A DNA stretch of 64,000 nt from Streptomyces sp. NBC_01353 (GCF_036237275.1 NZ_CP108352.1:7341501-7405500), one strand, 5' to 3'. Positions 1-8,539 are shown, counted from the first letter of the stretch. The notes: generated from the letters alone by a model not told the origin. Made by a program: numbers and translations.

Positions 1-987
1 CTGGGCGCGTACCAGCTTCTTCTCCGTACGGAACAGCACCGGCCCCGACATCTCGGCCAGGTCCTGGACGGAGAGCGATCCCTCGGCGGCGAGCCCCGCC
101 AGGATCTCCTGCGCATAGGCCGCGACGGGCGACGGAGCATCGGCCGCCATCCCGATCCACTCGGCCGTCCGGCCGCGGCGCTCCTCCCCATCCGTGCCGA
201 GCAGCTGGAGCAGCGCGAGCGGGAAGCGCAGATCACGCGGCTTTCCGCCGCGCAGCAGCCGCGCGACGCAGCCGTCCACCAGCCTCGCGCGGTCGAGGAC
301 GCCCTCGTCGACCAGCGCCTTGAGCGCGGTGGGCCAGTGGGTGGGAGCCTCCGGTCCCGCCGCCCAGGTGAGCCGATCGGGCGTCTCGATCATGTCGAAG
401 ATCCGAGGCACCAGGATCGGCGTCTGCCGGTCGGCGCGCAGCTGCTCCAGAAGCCTGGGCCCGGTCACCTCGCGCGTCCAGCCCAGGATGTAGCCGTCCG
501 TCGTCGGAACGGCGCAGCCGGAACGCAGGACCAGTTCATGGACCAGCCGGTAGTCGCCCTCCGCCACGGCCGGCCGCTCGGCGAGGCGCTGGGCCACGTC
601 GCCCAGCCACGCGGGCTCACGGTCGGCGAGCACGCCCAGGACGAGGTCCGTGGTCGACCTGCTCCAGTCGTTCAGGTCGCGGCCACCGATCCAGGCCGCC
701 GCGGCCGCCGCACCCGTGTGGCACCCGGCGCCGGCCACCCGCAGCGCGCGCTGGACCCTCGTCTGCTCGTTCCAGCGAGCCCAGCCCCAGCCGCGGACCT
801 CGGTCCGCAGGGCCTTGAGCTCCGCGAGCGCGGTCTTCCGATCGCCGGGTCCCAGCTCCTTCAGCCGTCCGGGAACGCCCTCGTCCCGTCCCGCCCGAAC
901 CGTGATCAGCAGCTTGTTCACCGCCCGTCCCTCCCGGGCCGCGGTCAGCCGCGCCTTCAGCGCGGTCTCGTCGATGCCGCGGCTCAT
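1..987 (-). CDS. DUF6493-like protein, 3' end outside the window
   Basis: The frame starts at an ATG at 987 (MSRGIDETALKARL) and stays open to base 1, giving at least 329 residues, so the C-terminus is missing. The start overlaps the stop of the SWIM gene by 4 bp (ATGA), which indicates translational coupling. The N-terminal half is helical and basic, with conserved-looking blocks such as WGWARWNEQTR, GAGCHTGAAAAAAWI and CAVPTTDGYILGW. These resemble DUF6493 proteins, which in Streptomyces usually sit beside SWIM zinc-finger genes (from memory). No catalytic motif is visible. The function is unknown; the coupling suggests it acts with the SWIM protein. Confidence 0.7.
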   Translation of the reverse strand, partial: MSRGIDETALKARLTAAREGRAVNKLLITVRAGRDEGVPGRLKELGPGDRKTALAELKALRTEVRGWGWARWNEQTRVQRALRVAGAGCHTGAAAAAAWIGGRDLNDWSRSTTDLVLGVLADREPAWLGDVAQRLAERPAVAEGDYRLVHELVLRSGCAVPTTDGYILGWTREVTGPRLLEQLRADRQTPILVPRIFDMIETPDRLTWAAGPEAPTHWPTALKALVDEGVLDRARLVDGCVARLLRGGKPRDLRFPLALLQLLGTDGEERRGRTAEWIGMAADAPSPVAAYAQEILAGLAAEGSLSVQDLAEMSGPVLFRTEKKLVRAQ

Positions 988-2390
988 CGCGCACCTCCGA
1001 CAGACACGACTCCGGCCGCTGCCCCCGTCATGGCACTCGGTACGGCACCGCGCCGGGCCATCCGCACCGCCAGCGCGTGCTTGCACGGTCCCCGGCGGCC
1101 CCTGTAGTCCGCCCACCATTGGCACGTACAACTCAGCAGCCCGCCGGACTCCCGTACCTGGTAGCGCCGTTCGCCGGAGGCGACCGTCGCCAGTTCGCCG
1201 TCGAGCGAGACCGCTCCCTCCGCGACGAGGGCGCGCGCCGCCACCAGGCGGGGATTGTGCCGTTCGGCGCGGTCGGCGTCGTACGGCAGCTCCCGGTGGA
1301 AGTACGCCGCGTCGGCCACGTCGTAGCCGGCCCGGCCCGCCGTGCCGAGCCGGGTCAGCGCGGCGCGCACCCGGTCCACCGACAGCCCCGCCTGCGCGCC
1401 CAGTTCGGCGAGATCGATGCGCGGCTCCCAGGCCAGCAGGACCGAGACGAGCTCGGCGTCCTGCGCCGCCTCCTCCGTGGCCAGTGCCTCCAGAACACCG
1501 CCCTCGCCGGAGAAGCCCCGGGAGGCGTCGGGCGACAGGGTCAGCGTCAGGCGCATTCCCGGCAGCGCCACCTCCCAGGCGCTCGCGGTCGCGACGCCGT
1601 CCGGCACCGGACCGTAGACCCGCAGCGCGGTCGCGTGCCGCAGCACCCGCTCGAGCGCCACCAGCCGGTCCGGACCCGGCAGACAGACGGCGCCCGGCAC
1701 CGGCAGGGTGGTGGGCCGCAGGATGCGGCCGTTCTGAACGACCCAGAGGGGGCCGGCCCCCCGGCCCTGCGAGCGCGGCAGCGAGCGCAGGAACCGCACC
1801 GCCTCGGGGCCCGTCAGCTCCGCGCGCAGATCGAAACCGGCGGACGCCACCTGCGCCTCGGCGAAACCGCGCAGCCAGCGGTCGGGCAGCGGCACCCTCT
1901 TCTCGACGACCGCGCCCTCCAAGGTGGTCACCGCCAACTCGTCCGGGCCGACCCGCAGATGCAGCGGATCGCTCCCCGTCATCCGGGACAGCGCCTCGCG
2001 CAGCGGGTTGTTGACGTCGACGTTGGTGGTGCCGTGCCCCGTCTCGGCGCCGTCCAGCCCCTCGCTGAGCACGTCGAGCCGTGCGTACACCCCGCCGCAT
2101 CCCGAGAACGACTCGAACCGAAGCCGGTCGCCGTTCCCCGTCACGACCGGGTCCAGCGACCCCGGCCGTATCCGCTGGTAGTAGCGGGCGGCCGCCACGT
2201 CCGCCACCGCGAGCAGACCGCGCGCGGCGATCTGCGGGGACGTCAGAAAGCCGGAGAAGAAGCGGGGATGAGCCTCGGCACCGGCGGGTGTCAGCCCACC
2301 GGAGGTCTCCAAGCCGAGCAGCCGGCCGGCACCGGAGGACTCCAGGGCGGACGGGCGTGAGTAGGCGAGCGCCTGTACGGATCGCGTCAT
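984..2390 (-). CDS. SWIM zinc-finger family protein
   Basis: This protein of 468 residues has a SWIM zinc finger close to its C-terminus: CTCQWWADYRGRRGPCKHAL carries the CxC...CxH pattern, with a long insertion before the second half. SWIM fingers bind zinc and are linked to DNA or protein binding. The rest of the protein matches no enzyme motif I recognise. I chose the ATG at 2390 (MTRSVQALAYS); a TTG at 2420 would add ten residues that look less natural. There is no strong Shine-Dalgarno. It is the first gene of a two-gene unit with the DUF6493-like gene. Confidence 0.75.
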   Translation of the reverse strand: MTRSVQALAYSRPSALESSGAGRLLGLETSGGLTPAGAEAHPRFFSGFLTSPQIAARGLLAVADVAAARYYQRIRPGSLDPVVTGNGDRLRFESFSGCGGVYARLDVLSEGLDGAETGHGTTNVDVNNPLREALSRMTGSDPLHLRVGPDELAVTTLEGAVVEKRVPLPDRWLRGFAEAQVASAGFDLRAELTGPEAVRFLRSLPRSQGRGAGPLWVVQNGRILRPTTLPVPGAVCLPGPDRLVALERVLRHATALRVYGPVPDGVATASAWEVALPGMRLTLTLSPDASRGFSGEGGVLEALATEEAAQDAELVSVLLAWEPRIDLAELGAQAGLSVDRVRAALTRLGTAGRAGYDVADAAYFHRELPYDADRAERHNPRLVAARALVAEGAVSLDGELATVASGERRYQVRESGGLLSCTCQWWADYRGRRGPCKHALAVRMARRGAVPSAMTGAAAGVVSVGGAR

Positions 2391-2466
2391 GGAAAGGACG
2401 CTAGGACCCACCACTGACAATCAGCCGAGACCGCAGCGGGGAGGCCGCTTCGCGGGTCCTTCGGCC

Positions 2467-2554
2467 GCCGCGGGGTGGTCGATTCAGGTGTTCCTCGACC
2501 GCCGCGGGGAGCCGCTCCGCGGGCCCCTCAGCCGCGGGGAGGTCGATTCACGTG
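2467..2554. repeat. 24-bp direct repeat, 64-bp spacing, in the 2391-2590 gap
   Basis: The 200-bp gap between the regulator gene and the SWIM gene holds no credible ORF. It contains two copies of a 24-bp element, at 2467-2490 and 2531-2554, that begin GCCGCGGGG and continue GGTCGATTCA, with two mismatches. A shortened third version (GACCGCCGCGGGGAGCCGCT) lies between them. The gap is downstream of the regulator gene's stop, so the repeats occupy a 3' flank. Confidence 0.6.
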
Positions 2555-2590
2555 CCCTCGCCTGCCGCCGGAAGCCCGCACCGCCCACGC

Positions 2591-2905
2591 TCACGCCCCG
2601 GCGATCGCCCGCAGCGCGTCCAGGTGACGTCGGTACACGGCCCGCCCCTCAGTCGTCAGTGCCAGCCACGTCCGGGGCCGGCGTCCCACCCGGCCCTTGT
2701 CCACGGACACGAGACCGGCCTCCTCCAACGCCGCCACCTGCTTCGACAGCGCCGAGTCGGTCACCTCCACCAGATCCCGTACGAACGCGAACTCCGCCTT
2801 GTCCAGCGGCGCGAGAGCCGCGACGACCGAGAGCCGTACCGGCGACGTCAGCAGCGGCTCCAGATCGTGGCGGGGGTGCGCGCCCTGCTTCTCCGTGGCG
2901 CTCAC
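2591..2905 (-). CDS. Winged-helix transcriptional regulator (HTH_34/MarR-like)
   Basis: This small regulator of 104 residues starts at a GTG (VSATEKQGAHPRHD) that overlaps the upstream stop by 4 bp (GTGA at 2902-2905). The segment from about residue 15 to 85 is a winged helix: LTSPVRLSVVAAL, then the recognition helix around DSALSKQVAALEEAGLV and the basic wing KGRVGRRPRTWLALT. Stand-alone domains of this type are usually repressors encoded with a small membrane protein, as here. It probably regulates the pair through the palindrome at 3341-3385; this is inference from position. Confidence 0.8.
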   Translation of the reverse strand: MSATEKQGAHPRHDLEPLLTSPVRLSVVAALAPLDKAEFAFVRDLVEVTDSALSKQVAALEEAGLVSVDKGRVGRRPRTWLALTTEGRAVYRRHLDALRAIAGA

Positions 2906-3324
2906 GCCGTGGGCCTCCGCGTCTCCAGCCGCGCCCCGACCGCGGGCGGGAGCGCGCAACCGACGGCCGCGACCACGGCGAACGGGGCACTGCCCGCCCA
3001 CACGTTCAGCCCCAGGGCCAGCGCCGCCGCGTACAGGGCGCCCCAGGTCCCGATGACGAGACCGTGCCGCAGCCCGAAGCTCCGCCGGACGGCGCGCTGA
3101 CGGGCCGCGTACACGCTCAACCCGGCCACGACGAGCGCGTAGAGCGTCATCGACACGGCGACGACGAGCGGGCTCCGCCACAGCAGGACGGTCGGCACCA
3201 GGGCGAGTTGGGTGGCGCCGAAGACCAGCAGATACCGCCCGTACCAGCCGCTCCGCTTCCGTACCTCGTCCTCCATGGCGCGTGAACGGTGCAACGCCTG
3301 TGCCGCGTCCGGGTGTGCGGACAT
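2902..3324 (-). CDS. Small integral membrane protein co-transcribed with the regulator
   Basis: A 140-residue protein with about four hydrophobic segments: YLLVFGATQLALVPTVLL, LVVAVSMTLYALVVAGLSVY, LVIGTWGALYAAALALGLNV and APFAVVAAVGCALPPAVGA. The start at 3324 (MSAHPDAAQALH) is preferred because GGGGG sits about six bases before it; an in-frame ATG at 3330 is too close to that site. It overlaps the winged-helix gene by 4 bp. Membrane proteins in such pairs sometimes sense or export a signal, but nothing here shows a substrate. Confidence 0.75.
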   Translation of the reverse strand: MSAHPDAAQALHRSRAMEDEVRKRSGWYGRYLLVFGATQLALVPTVLLWRSPLVVAVSMTLYALVVAGLSVYAARQRAVRRSFGLRHGLVIGTWGALYAAALALGLNVWAGSAPFAVVAAVGCALPPAVGARLETRRPTA

Positions 3325-3340
3325 GACCATCCCCCTTGTC

Positions 3341-3385
3341 CTCGACAGCAACTACTTTCCACTATGGCAAGTAAATGCTGTCGAG
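3341..3385. promoter_or_regulatory. 45-bp near-perfect interrupted palindrome (probable operator)
   Basis: Two dyads share one centre at base 3363. The outer arms are CTCGACAGCA (3341-3350) and TGCTGTCGAG (3376-3385), which pair perfectly. The inner arms are TACTT (3353-3357) and AAGTA (3369-3373), with further pairs at 3359-3361 and 3365-3367. The element lies 17 bp upstream of the membrane-protein start and 18 bp downstream of the phosphatase stop. The AT-rich core and absence of a T-tract favour an operator/promoter over a plain terminator, though as RNA it could also form a hairpin. Confidence 0.65.
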
Positions 3386-3403
3386 GCAATGAGGGGCAGC
3401 GGT

Positions 3404-4993
3404 CTACTGACCGACGCGTCCCGGCTGAAGTGCCTTGCTGAACAGGACCGTTCCGCCCTCCGCGCGGAGCCGGACCGTCAGCTCGCCGCTTCCGCCGTCG
3501 ATGTCGACCTCGCCGAAGTACTGCGGGCTCTCCATCGGCGAGAGGTTTGCCCGCTCCGGCGCCCGTACGAAGACCCGCTCCGGGCCGAAGGTGGCGTCCA
3601 GCTTGTTGGCCGGGAAGCCGCCCGCGGCCAGGGGGCCGGAGACGAACTCCCAGAACGGTGCGAAGTCCTGGAACGCGGCGCGCTCCGGCGCGTAGTGCTG
3701 GGCCGAGGTGTAGTGGACGTCGGCCGTCAGCCACAGTGTGCCGGTGATCCGCCGGTGCTTGATGAAGCGCAGCAGCTCGGCGATCTGCAGCTCCCGGCCG
3801 AGCGGGGCGCCGGGGTCGCCCTGGGCGATCGCCTCGATGTTCGCCGCGCCGTCGGGGACGACGAGGCCCAGCGGCATGTCGGCGGCGAGCACCTTCCACA
3901 CCGCCCGTGAACGGCTCAGCTCCCGCTTGAGCCAGGCCAGCTGCTCGACGCCGAGGATGCCCGTGGTGTCGTCCGCCTGCCGGCCGGGGGAGTTGGCGTT
4001 GCGGTACGAGCGCATGTCGAGCACGAAGACGTCGAGCAGCGGACCGTAGCGCACCACCCGGTGCATCCGGCGTTCCACGGCGCCACCGCGTGCGTGGAGC
4101 GTGGAGACGGGGAAGTACTCGGCGAACGCCCGCGAGGCACGGGCCGCGAGCACGTCCACGTCCTTCTCCGTGTACCGGGCGTCGTCCAGGATCTGGCCGG
4201 GGTACCAGTTGTTGCGGACCTCGTGGTCGTCCCACTGCACGATCGACGGCACCTGCGCGTTGAAGGCGCGCACATGGTGGTCGAGGAGGTTGTAACGGAA
4301 GTTGCCGCGGTACTCGTCCAGGGTCTCGGCGACCTTCGACTTCTCCGGCGTCGTGGCGTTCCGCCAGATCCGTCCGTCGGGCAGGGTCACGCTCGGCTGG
4401 ATGGGACCGTCCGCGTAGATCGTGTCGCCGCTGCACAGGAAGAAGTCCGGGTTCAGCCGGCGCATCTCCTCGTACGCCCGGAAGCCGCCGATGTCCGGAT
4501 TGATGCCCCAGCCCTGTCCGGCGATGTCGCCCGACCAGAGGAAGCGCACCCCGTCGCGGCGCCGCGCCGGAGCCGTACGGAACGTGCCGACGACCGGTTC
4601 GCCGGTACGGCGCGGCTCGTCCGGGTCCGCGAGCGTGACCCGGTAGTGGATCTGCTCGCCCGCGGGCAGCCCGCGCAACGCCGTCGTCCCGGTGAAGTCG
4701 CTGCCCGCGCCGAGCAGGGGCCCGAAGTGGCGGTGCGTACGGCGGAACGATTCGCTCGTCGAGGTCTCCACGATCATCCGGGCGGGCCGGTCCGAACGGA
4801 CCCAGACCAGACCCGAGGAGGCGGTCACATCATCCGTCTGCACCCCCCACGCGGCCCGCGGCCGCCCCGAGAGCGCCAGCGCCGGGGCGGCGGCCGCGGC
4901 ACCGCCGAGGGTGAGCGCCGCCGACGCGGCGAGCGAGCCACGCAGCACGCTGCGGCGGGCGGGGGACGAGCCGTCGGGGACGGAGTAGGACAT
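3404..4993 (-). CDS. phoD: PhoD-type alkaline phosphatase, Tat-exported
   Basis: A secreted metallophosphatase of 529 residues that would release phosphate from phosphodiesters or monoesters outside the cell. The N-terminus SSPARRSVLRGSLAAS is a twin-arginine signal followed by an Ala-rich core ending near ALALS. Family features follow in order: the N-terminal PhoD fold (SGLVWVRSDRPARM), metal-site motifs LWSGDIAGQG, LCSGDTIYADGP and VQWDDHEVRNNW, and LTADVHYTSAQHY near the end. The ATG at 4993 has GGAGG at proper spacing. PhoD genes are often PhoP-controlled, but no clear PHO box was found in the 200 bp upstream. Confidence 0.9.
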   Translation of the reverse strand: MSYSVPDGSSPARRSVLRGSLAASAALTLGGAAAAAPALALSGRPRAAWGVQTDDVTASSGLVWVRSDRPARMIVETSTSESFRRTHRHFGPLLGAGSDFTGTTALRGLPAGEQIHYRVTLADPDEPRRTGEPVVGTFRTAPARRRDGVRFLWSGDIAGQGWGINPDIGGFRAYEEMRRLNPDFFLCSGDTIYADGPIQPSVTLPDGRIWRNATTPEKSKVAETLDEYRGNFRYNLLDHHVRAFNAQVPSIVQWDDHEVRNNWYPGQILDDARYTEKDVDVLAARASRAFAEYFPVSTLHARGGAVERRMHRVVRYGPLLDVFVLDMRSYRNANSPGRQADDTTGILGVEQLAWLKRELSRSRAVWKVLAADMPLGLVVPDGAANIEAIAQGDPGAPLGRELQIAELLRFIKHRRITGTLWLTADVHYTSAQHYAPERAAFQDFAPFWEFVSGPLAAGGFPANKLDATFGPERVFVRAPERANLSPMESPQYFGEVDIDGGSGELTVRLRAEGGTVLFSKALQPGRVGQ

Positions 4994-5193
4994 CGAAGCG
5001 CCTCCAAGTACTGGGCCGGGTGGGTCCGTTGTGCCGCCCTCATGCCTAACGGCAGGGGACGGCGGACACACGAACCCCGCGTGAACAGACCGGAGTCGAC
5101 CCCGTTCGGCCCAACCGCCCGCCGGCCGGGCCGGCGGGGGAGCGGCCCGGCTTCAGCCGCACACCGCCCCGTCCGGCCCCCACGCCTCCGCCG

Positions 5194-6594
5194 TTAGCCG
5201 CACGCCTCCGCCGCCAGCCCCACCCCCCGCTCGATCTCGGACGGCGTCAGATGGGCGTAACCGATCACCAACCGAACGGCGCCGTCCATCGGGCGGGCCG
5301 TGCCGTACTCCTCCAGGGGGCGCAGGGCGACACCGGCCGCCGCCGCCCGTTCCACGAAGCGCGCGCCGGGGCCGTAACGCTCCGGCACGCGCGCGATGAT
5401 GTGCAGCCCGGCGGCGATCCCACTCACCTCGGTGCCCGGGAAGTGCTTCTCCAGGGCGTTGACCAGCGCGTCCCGCCGTTCCCGGTACGCGCGCTGGCAG
5501 CGGCGCAGCTGCCGGTCGTAGCCGCCGCGCGTCACGAACTCCGTGAGCAGCGCCTGGTCCAGGGCGGGGTTCCCGAGGTCCATCGTCCGTTTGCGCTCCA
5601 CGACCTCCGCGACCAGATCCTCCGGCACCAGCATCCAGCCGAGCCGTAGTCCGGGTGCGAGGGACTTGCTCACGGAGCCGGTGTACGCGACCCGTTCCGG
5701 ATCGAGCCCCTGCAGTGCGCCGACAGGTGCCCGGTCGTAGCGGAAGTCCCCGTCGTAGTCGTCCTCCAGGACATAGCCGTCCACCGACCGGGCCCAGTCG
5801 AGGAGTACGGCGCGGCGCGACGCCGAGTAGGCGATCCCGGTGGGGAACTGGTGGGAGGGGGTCGTCACGACCGCCCGTACCCCCGACGCGGTGAGCGGAC
5901 CGGGCAGCAGCCCCTCCTCGTCCGTCGGCAGCCACACCGTCTCGAGACCGGTCGAGGCGAAGAGCCGTTCGTGCTCCGGGCTGCCGGGGTCCTCGATCCC
6001 GACGGTCCGCATCCCGCGCGCCGCCAGGACGAATCCGAGCAGCGTCGACGCCTGTGCCACGCCCGAGCACACCACGAGACGTTCGGGATCGGCCACCACC
6101 CCACGCCGACGGGCGAGCATCCCGGCGAGCGCGGTCCGTAGCTCCGGCAGTCCCCGGGGATCCGGATAGCCGAGCGCGCGGTGCGGAAGCGCGGACAGCA
6201 CCGACCGCTGGGCAGCCGCCCAGGCGGCGCGCGGGAAGAGCGAGAGATCGGGCGTCCCGGGACGGAAGTCCACCTGGACGCCCGGCGTGCGCGGCGCCCG
6301 ATCCCGCGCGGCCTGGGACGTGGCCGCCCGCACCGCCTCGCCCACCCAGGTGCCCGAACCGCGGTCGCTGCGCAGATAGCCCTCTGCGGTGAGCTGCTCG
6401 TACGCCTCCGTCACCAGGCCGCGCGAGACACCGAGATCGGCCGCCAGTTCACGACTCGACGGCATCCGCGTCCCCGCCGTGAGGCGACCGCTGCGCACCG
6501 CCTCGCGCAGCGCCTCCTGAAGCGCCCGCCCGCGCCGCCGCACCGGCGCACCCGCCGCGGGGAGCAGCAACTCCCACGCCGTGTAGGCCCGCAT
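5194..6594 (-). CDS. MocR-family (GntR wHTH plus aminotransferase-fold) regulator
   Basis: A 466-residue fusion regulator. Residues about 20-85 are a GntR winged helix (GTRMPSSRELAADLGVSRGLVTEAYEQL). The remainder is a class I aminotransferase-like domain with the PLP-lysine motif YTGSVSKSLAPGLRLGW. MocR proteins bind PLP or amino compounds and usually activate a divergent gene. The divergent neighbour is an EamA exporter, whose promoter carries MocR-like direct repeats. The ATG at 6594 follows a purine-rich GGGGGAGGGGGA. PdxR-type control of vitamin B6 metabolism is possible, but no pdxS/T is present here. Confidence 0.88.
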   Translation of the reverse strand: MRAYTAWELLLPAAGAPVRRRGRALQEALREAVRSGRLTAGTRMPSSRELAADLGVSRGLVTEAYEQLTAEGYLRSDRGSGTWVGEAVRAATSQAARDRAPRTPGVQVDFRPGTPDLSLFPRAAWAAAQRSVLSALPHRALGYPDPRGLPELRTALAGMLARRRGVVADPERLVVCSGVAQASTLLGFVLAARGMRTVGIEDPGSPEHERLFASTGLETVWLPTDEEGLLPGPLTASGVRAVVTTPSHQFPTGIAYSASRRAVLLDWARSVDGYVLEDDYDGDFRYDRAPVGALQGLDPERVAYTGSVSKSLAPGLRLGWMLVPEDLVAEVVERKRTMDLGNPALDQALLTEFVTRGGYDRQLRRCQRAYRERRDALVNALEKHFPGTEVSGIAAGLHIIARVPERYGPGARFVERAAAAGVALRPLEEYGTARPMDGAVRLVIGYAHLTPSEIERGVGLAAEACG

Positions 6595-6617
6595 CCTCGA
6601 TGTCCCCCTCCCCCGTC

Positions 6618-6647
6618 GTGTCGTGGACTCTTCGCAGTCCACGACAC
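6618..6647. promoter_or_regulatory. Perfect 12-bp inverted repeat in the mocR leader
   Basis: GTGTCGTGGACT (6618-6629) and AGTCCACGACAC (6636-6647) pair perfectly around a 6-base loop. It lies 24 bp upstream of the MocR-family ATG, so it may act as an autoregulatory operator or as a hairpin at the 5' end of that mRNA. Confidence 0.6.
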
Positions 6648-6745
6648 CACCCTCTTCGCCTTCGTCGTCGCGACCGAACCCCCCGACCGCACGTCGATCC
6701 TGCCGGAGTCGCACTGTGTACGAGCGACTCATACCGGCCCGTTGA

Positions 6746-6810
6746 GGAAAGTGGTCCCCGAAGACGTCGGGGAAGTGGACCTTAAACCGGGCCTCCTCGC
6801 TTCCTAGCGT
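6746..6810 (+). promoter_or_regulatory. EamA promoter with MocR-like direct repeats
   Basis: Two direct repeats, GGAAAGTGGTCC (6746-6757) and GGAAGTGGACC (6771-6781), have their AAGTGG cores 24 bp apart on the same strand. This layout is typical of MocR activators. Immediately downstream are a -35-like TTAAAC (6782-6787), a 17-bp spacer and a -10 TAGCGT (6805-6810). The ATG is 8 bases past the -10, so the transcript would be leaderless. Confidence 0.6.
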
Positions 6811-6817
6811 CGGGAGC

Positions 6818-7981
6818 ATGAAAGCGAACTCCCTGCGGGGCGCCGTCCTCGTGACCGTCGCCTACGCGCTCGTCGGCGCCTCCTTCACTGCCAACAGCCT
6901 TCTCGGCGACTACCCGTACGCGGGCGGCCAGGCCCTGCGCTACGGCGCCGCATGTCTTCTCCTGCTCCCGTTCCTCGGCCCCGGCGGGCTCGTTCCGCTC
7001 CGTGCGCTCGGTGCCCGGCAGTGGGGGCGCCTGGCCGTGCTCGCCGGTGTCGGGATGGTCGGCTTCAATCTCGCGGTTCTCGCCGCCGAGCGCACCGCGG
7101 AGCCCGCGGTCCCCGGTGTCCTCGTCGGCTGCGCCCCCGTGGTCGTGGCCGTTCTCGTGCCGCTGCTCGACGGGCGCAGGCCCGCTCGGCCGGTCCTCTA
7201 CGGTGCGCTGCTCGTCGCCGCCGGTGCCTTCACCGTCCAGGGGTGGGGCCGTACCGATCTGCCCGGACTCTCCTACTCCGTAGGAGCCCTGGCGGGCGAG
7301 GTCGGATTCACCGTCCTCGCCGTGCCCGTGCTGCGCCCGCTCGGGCCGAAGCTGCTCACGGCCGTCGTCTGCGGTGTCGCCGCCGTCGAGTCGGCCGTTA
7401 TCGGTCTTGTCGTGGACGGCGGCGCGTTCCTGCGGCTCCCGACGGCCGTGGAGAGCGGCGCCCTGGTCTGCCAGGCCGCCCTGGCCACGGTCGTCGGCTT
7501 CGTCCTGTTCTACATGGGGGTCCAGCGGCTCGGCATGGAGCGCGCCACCCTGTTCACCGGCGCGATCCCCGTCGCCGCCGCGCTGACCGCGGTGCTCGTC
7601 TCCACCGGCGGCTTCGGCCTCCCGCAGGCGGCCGGCAGCGTCCTCGTGGGCGCCGGAGCGGCCCTCGGAACGGGCCTGTTCAAGCGATCGAAGCCGTCAG
7701 CGGCTGCCGTCGAGGATCACCCGCGCGACGAGCGCCGGGTCGTCGCTCATGGGGACATGACCGCAGCCGGGCAGTCGTACGAGCCGGGCACCGGGCATCG
7801 TGTGCTTGGCCCGGACGCCCTGCCGGCGCAGCAGCAGCCGGTCGCGGGTGCCCCAGGCGACGGTGACCGGCACGGCCGAGACGTCGTCGCCGAACAGCAC
7901 GGTCCGGCCGGCCTCCAGCGTCTCCCGGAAGCCGGTGGCCTCGCGCAGCGCGAGCGTCTCGGCGACCACCGCCTCGGGTGA
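6818..7981 (+). CDS. EamA/DMT-family exporter with an atypical C-terminal extension
   Basis: A drug/metabolite transporter of the EamA type. The first ~290 residues contain about ten hydrophobic segments arranged as two five-helix repeats (for example LLVAAGAFTVQGWG and ATVVGFVLFYMGVQRLG), a complete family-length protein. The frame then runs on for ~95 hydrophilic residues from SKPSAAAVEDHPRD, overlapping the convergent hydrolase gene by 285 bp. The tail looks like antisense of the hydrolase, not evolved sequence, so the stop expected near 7700 seems to have been lost. It is probably controlled by the divergent MocR regulator; the substrate is unknown. Confidence 0.8.
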   Translation: MKANSLRGAVLVTVAYALVGASFTANSLLGDYPYAGGQALRYGAACLLLLPFLGPGGLVPLRALGARQWGRLAVLAGVGMVGFNLAVLAAERTAEPAVPGVLVGCAPVVVAVLVPLLDGRRPARPVLYGALLVAAGAFTVQGWGRTDLPGLSYSVGALAGEVGFTVLAVPVLRPLGPKLLTAVVCGVAAVESAVIGLVVDGGAFLRLPTAVESGALVCQAALATVVGFVLFYMGVQRLGMERATLFTGAIPVAAALTAVLVSTGGFGLPQAAGSVLVGAGAALGTGLFKRSKPSAAAVEDHPRDERRVVAHGDMTAAGQSYEPGTGHRVLGPDALPAQQQPVAGAPGDGDRHGRDVVAEQHGPAGLQRLPEAGGLAQRERLGDHRLG

Positions 7982-8527
7982 GCGGCGCCCTGGACGTGCG
8001 TAGATCGTGCTCGTCAGCGCCGTACGCCCGGCGGCGCTGCGGGACAGCCGCTCGATCAGCGGCACGGGCATCGAGAGCGCGGCGGCCCGCATCGCGCGCA
8101 GCGTGCCGAAGGCGTACCGGCGTTCGCTCTCCGACCAGAACCCGGCCGGGGAGAGTGCGGTGACGGAGCGCACCCGCTTCTCACGGCCGAGTTCGAGGGA
8201 GAGGAGCCCGCCGAGGGAGTTGCCCGCCACATGCGGCCGTTCGATCCCGAGGGCCTCACAGAAGGCACCGAGCACCGGAACGACTGTCGACAGGTCGTAG
8301 TCGAAGCCCTCCGGCAGCGCGGGCGAGGCGCCGAAACCGGGCAGGTCGACGGCAACGACGTCGCGTTCGGCAGCGAGGATGTCGAGGACCGGCTCCCACG
8401 CCTGCCAGTGGTGACCGATGCCGTGGAGCAGCAGCAACGGCTCACCCGCACCCCTGCGTTCGTACGTCAGGGACACGGGCCGCGGACCGCGCGGGGATTC
8501 GATCGTGAACGAGATCTGCTCGGACAT
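7697..8527 (-). CDS. Alpha/beta-fold hydrolase
   Basis: A cytosolic alpha/beta hydrolase of 276 residues. It has the oxyanion motif LLLHGIGHHWQAWEP, the nucleophile elbow GNSLGG (Ser in HVAGNSLGGLLSLEL), an acid in AWGTRDRLLL and the catalytic His in LPGCGHVPMSDDP. The ATG at 8527 follows GGGAG at good spacing. Substrate cannot be inferred; family members include esterases and haloperoxidase-like enzymes. The 3' end overlaps the extended EamA frame on the other strand. A TetR-like dyad lies just upstream at 8540-8560. Confidence 0.88.
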   Translation of the reverse strand: MSEQISFTIESPRGPRPVSLTYERRGAGEPLLLLHGIGHHWQAWEPVLDILAAERDVVAVDLPGFGASPALPEGFDYDLSTVVPVLGAFCEALGIERPHVAGNSLGGLLSLELGREKRVRSVTALSPAGFWSESERRYAFGTLRAMRAAALSMPVPLIERLSRSAAGRTALTSTIYARPGRRSPEAVVAETLALREATGFRETLEAGRTVLFGDDVSAVPVTVAWGTRDRLLLRRQGVRAKHTMPGARLVRLPGCGHVPMSDDPALVARVILDGSR

Positions 8528-8539
8528 ACGCTTGACTCC

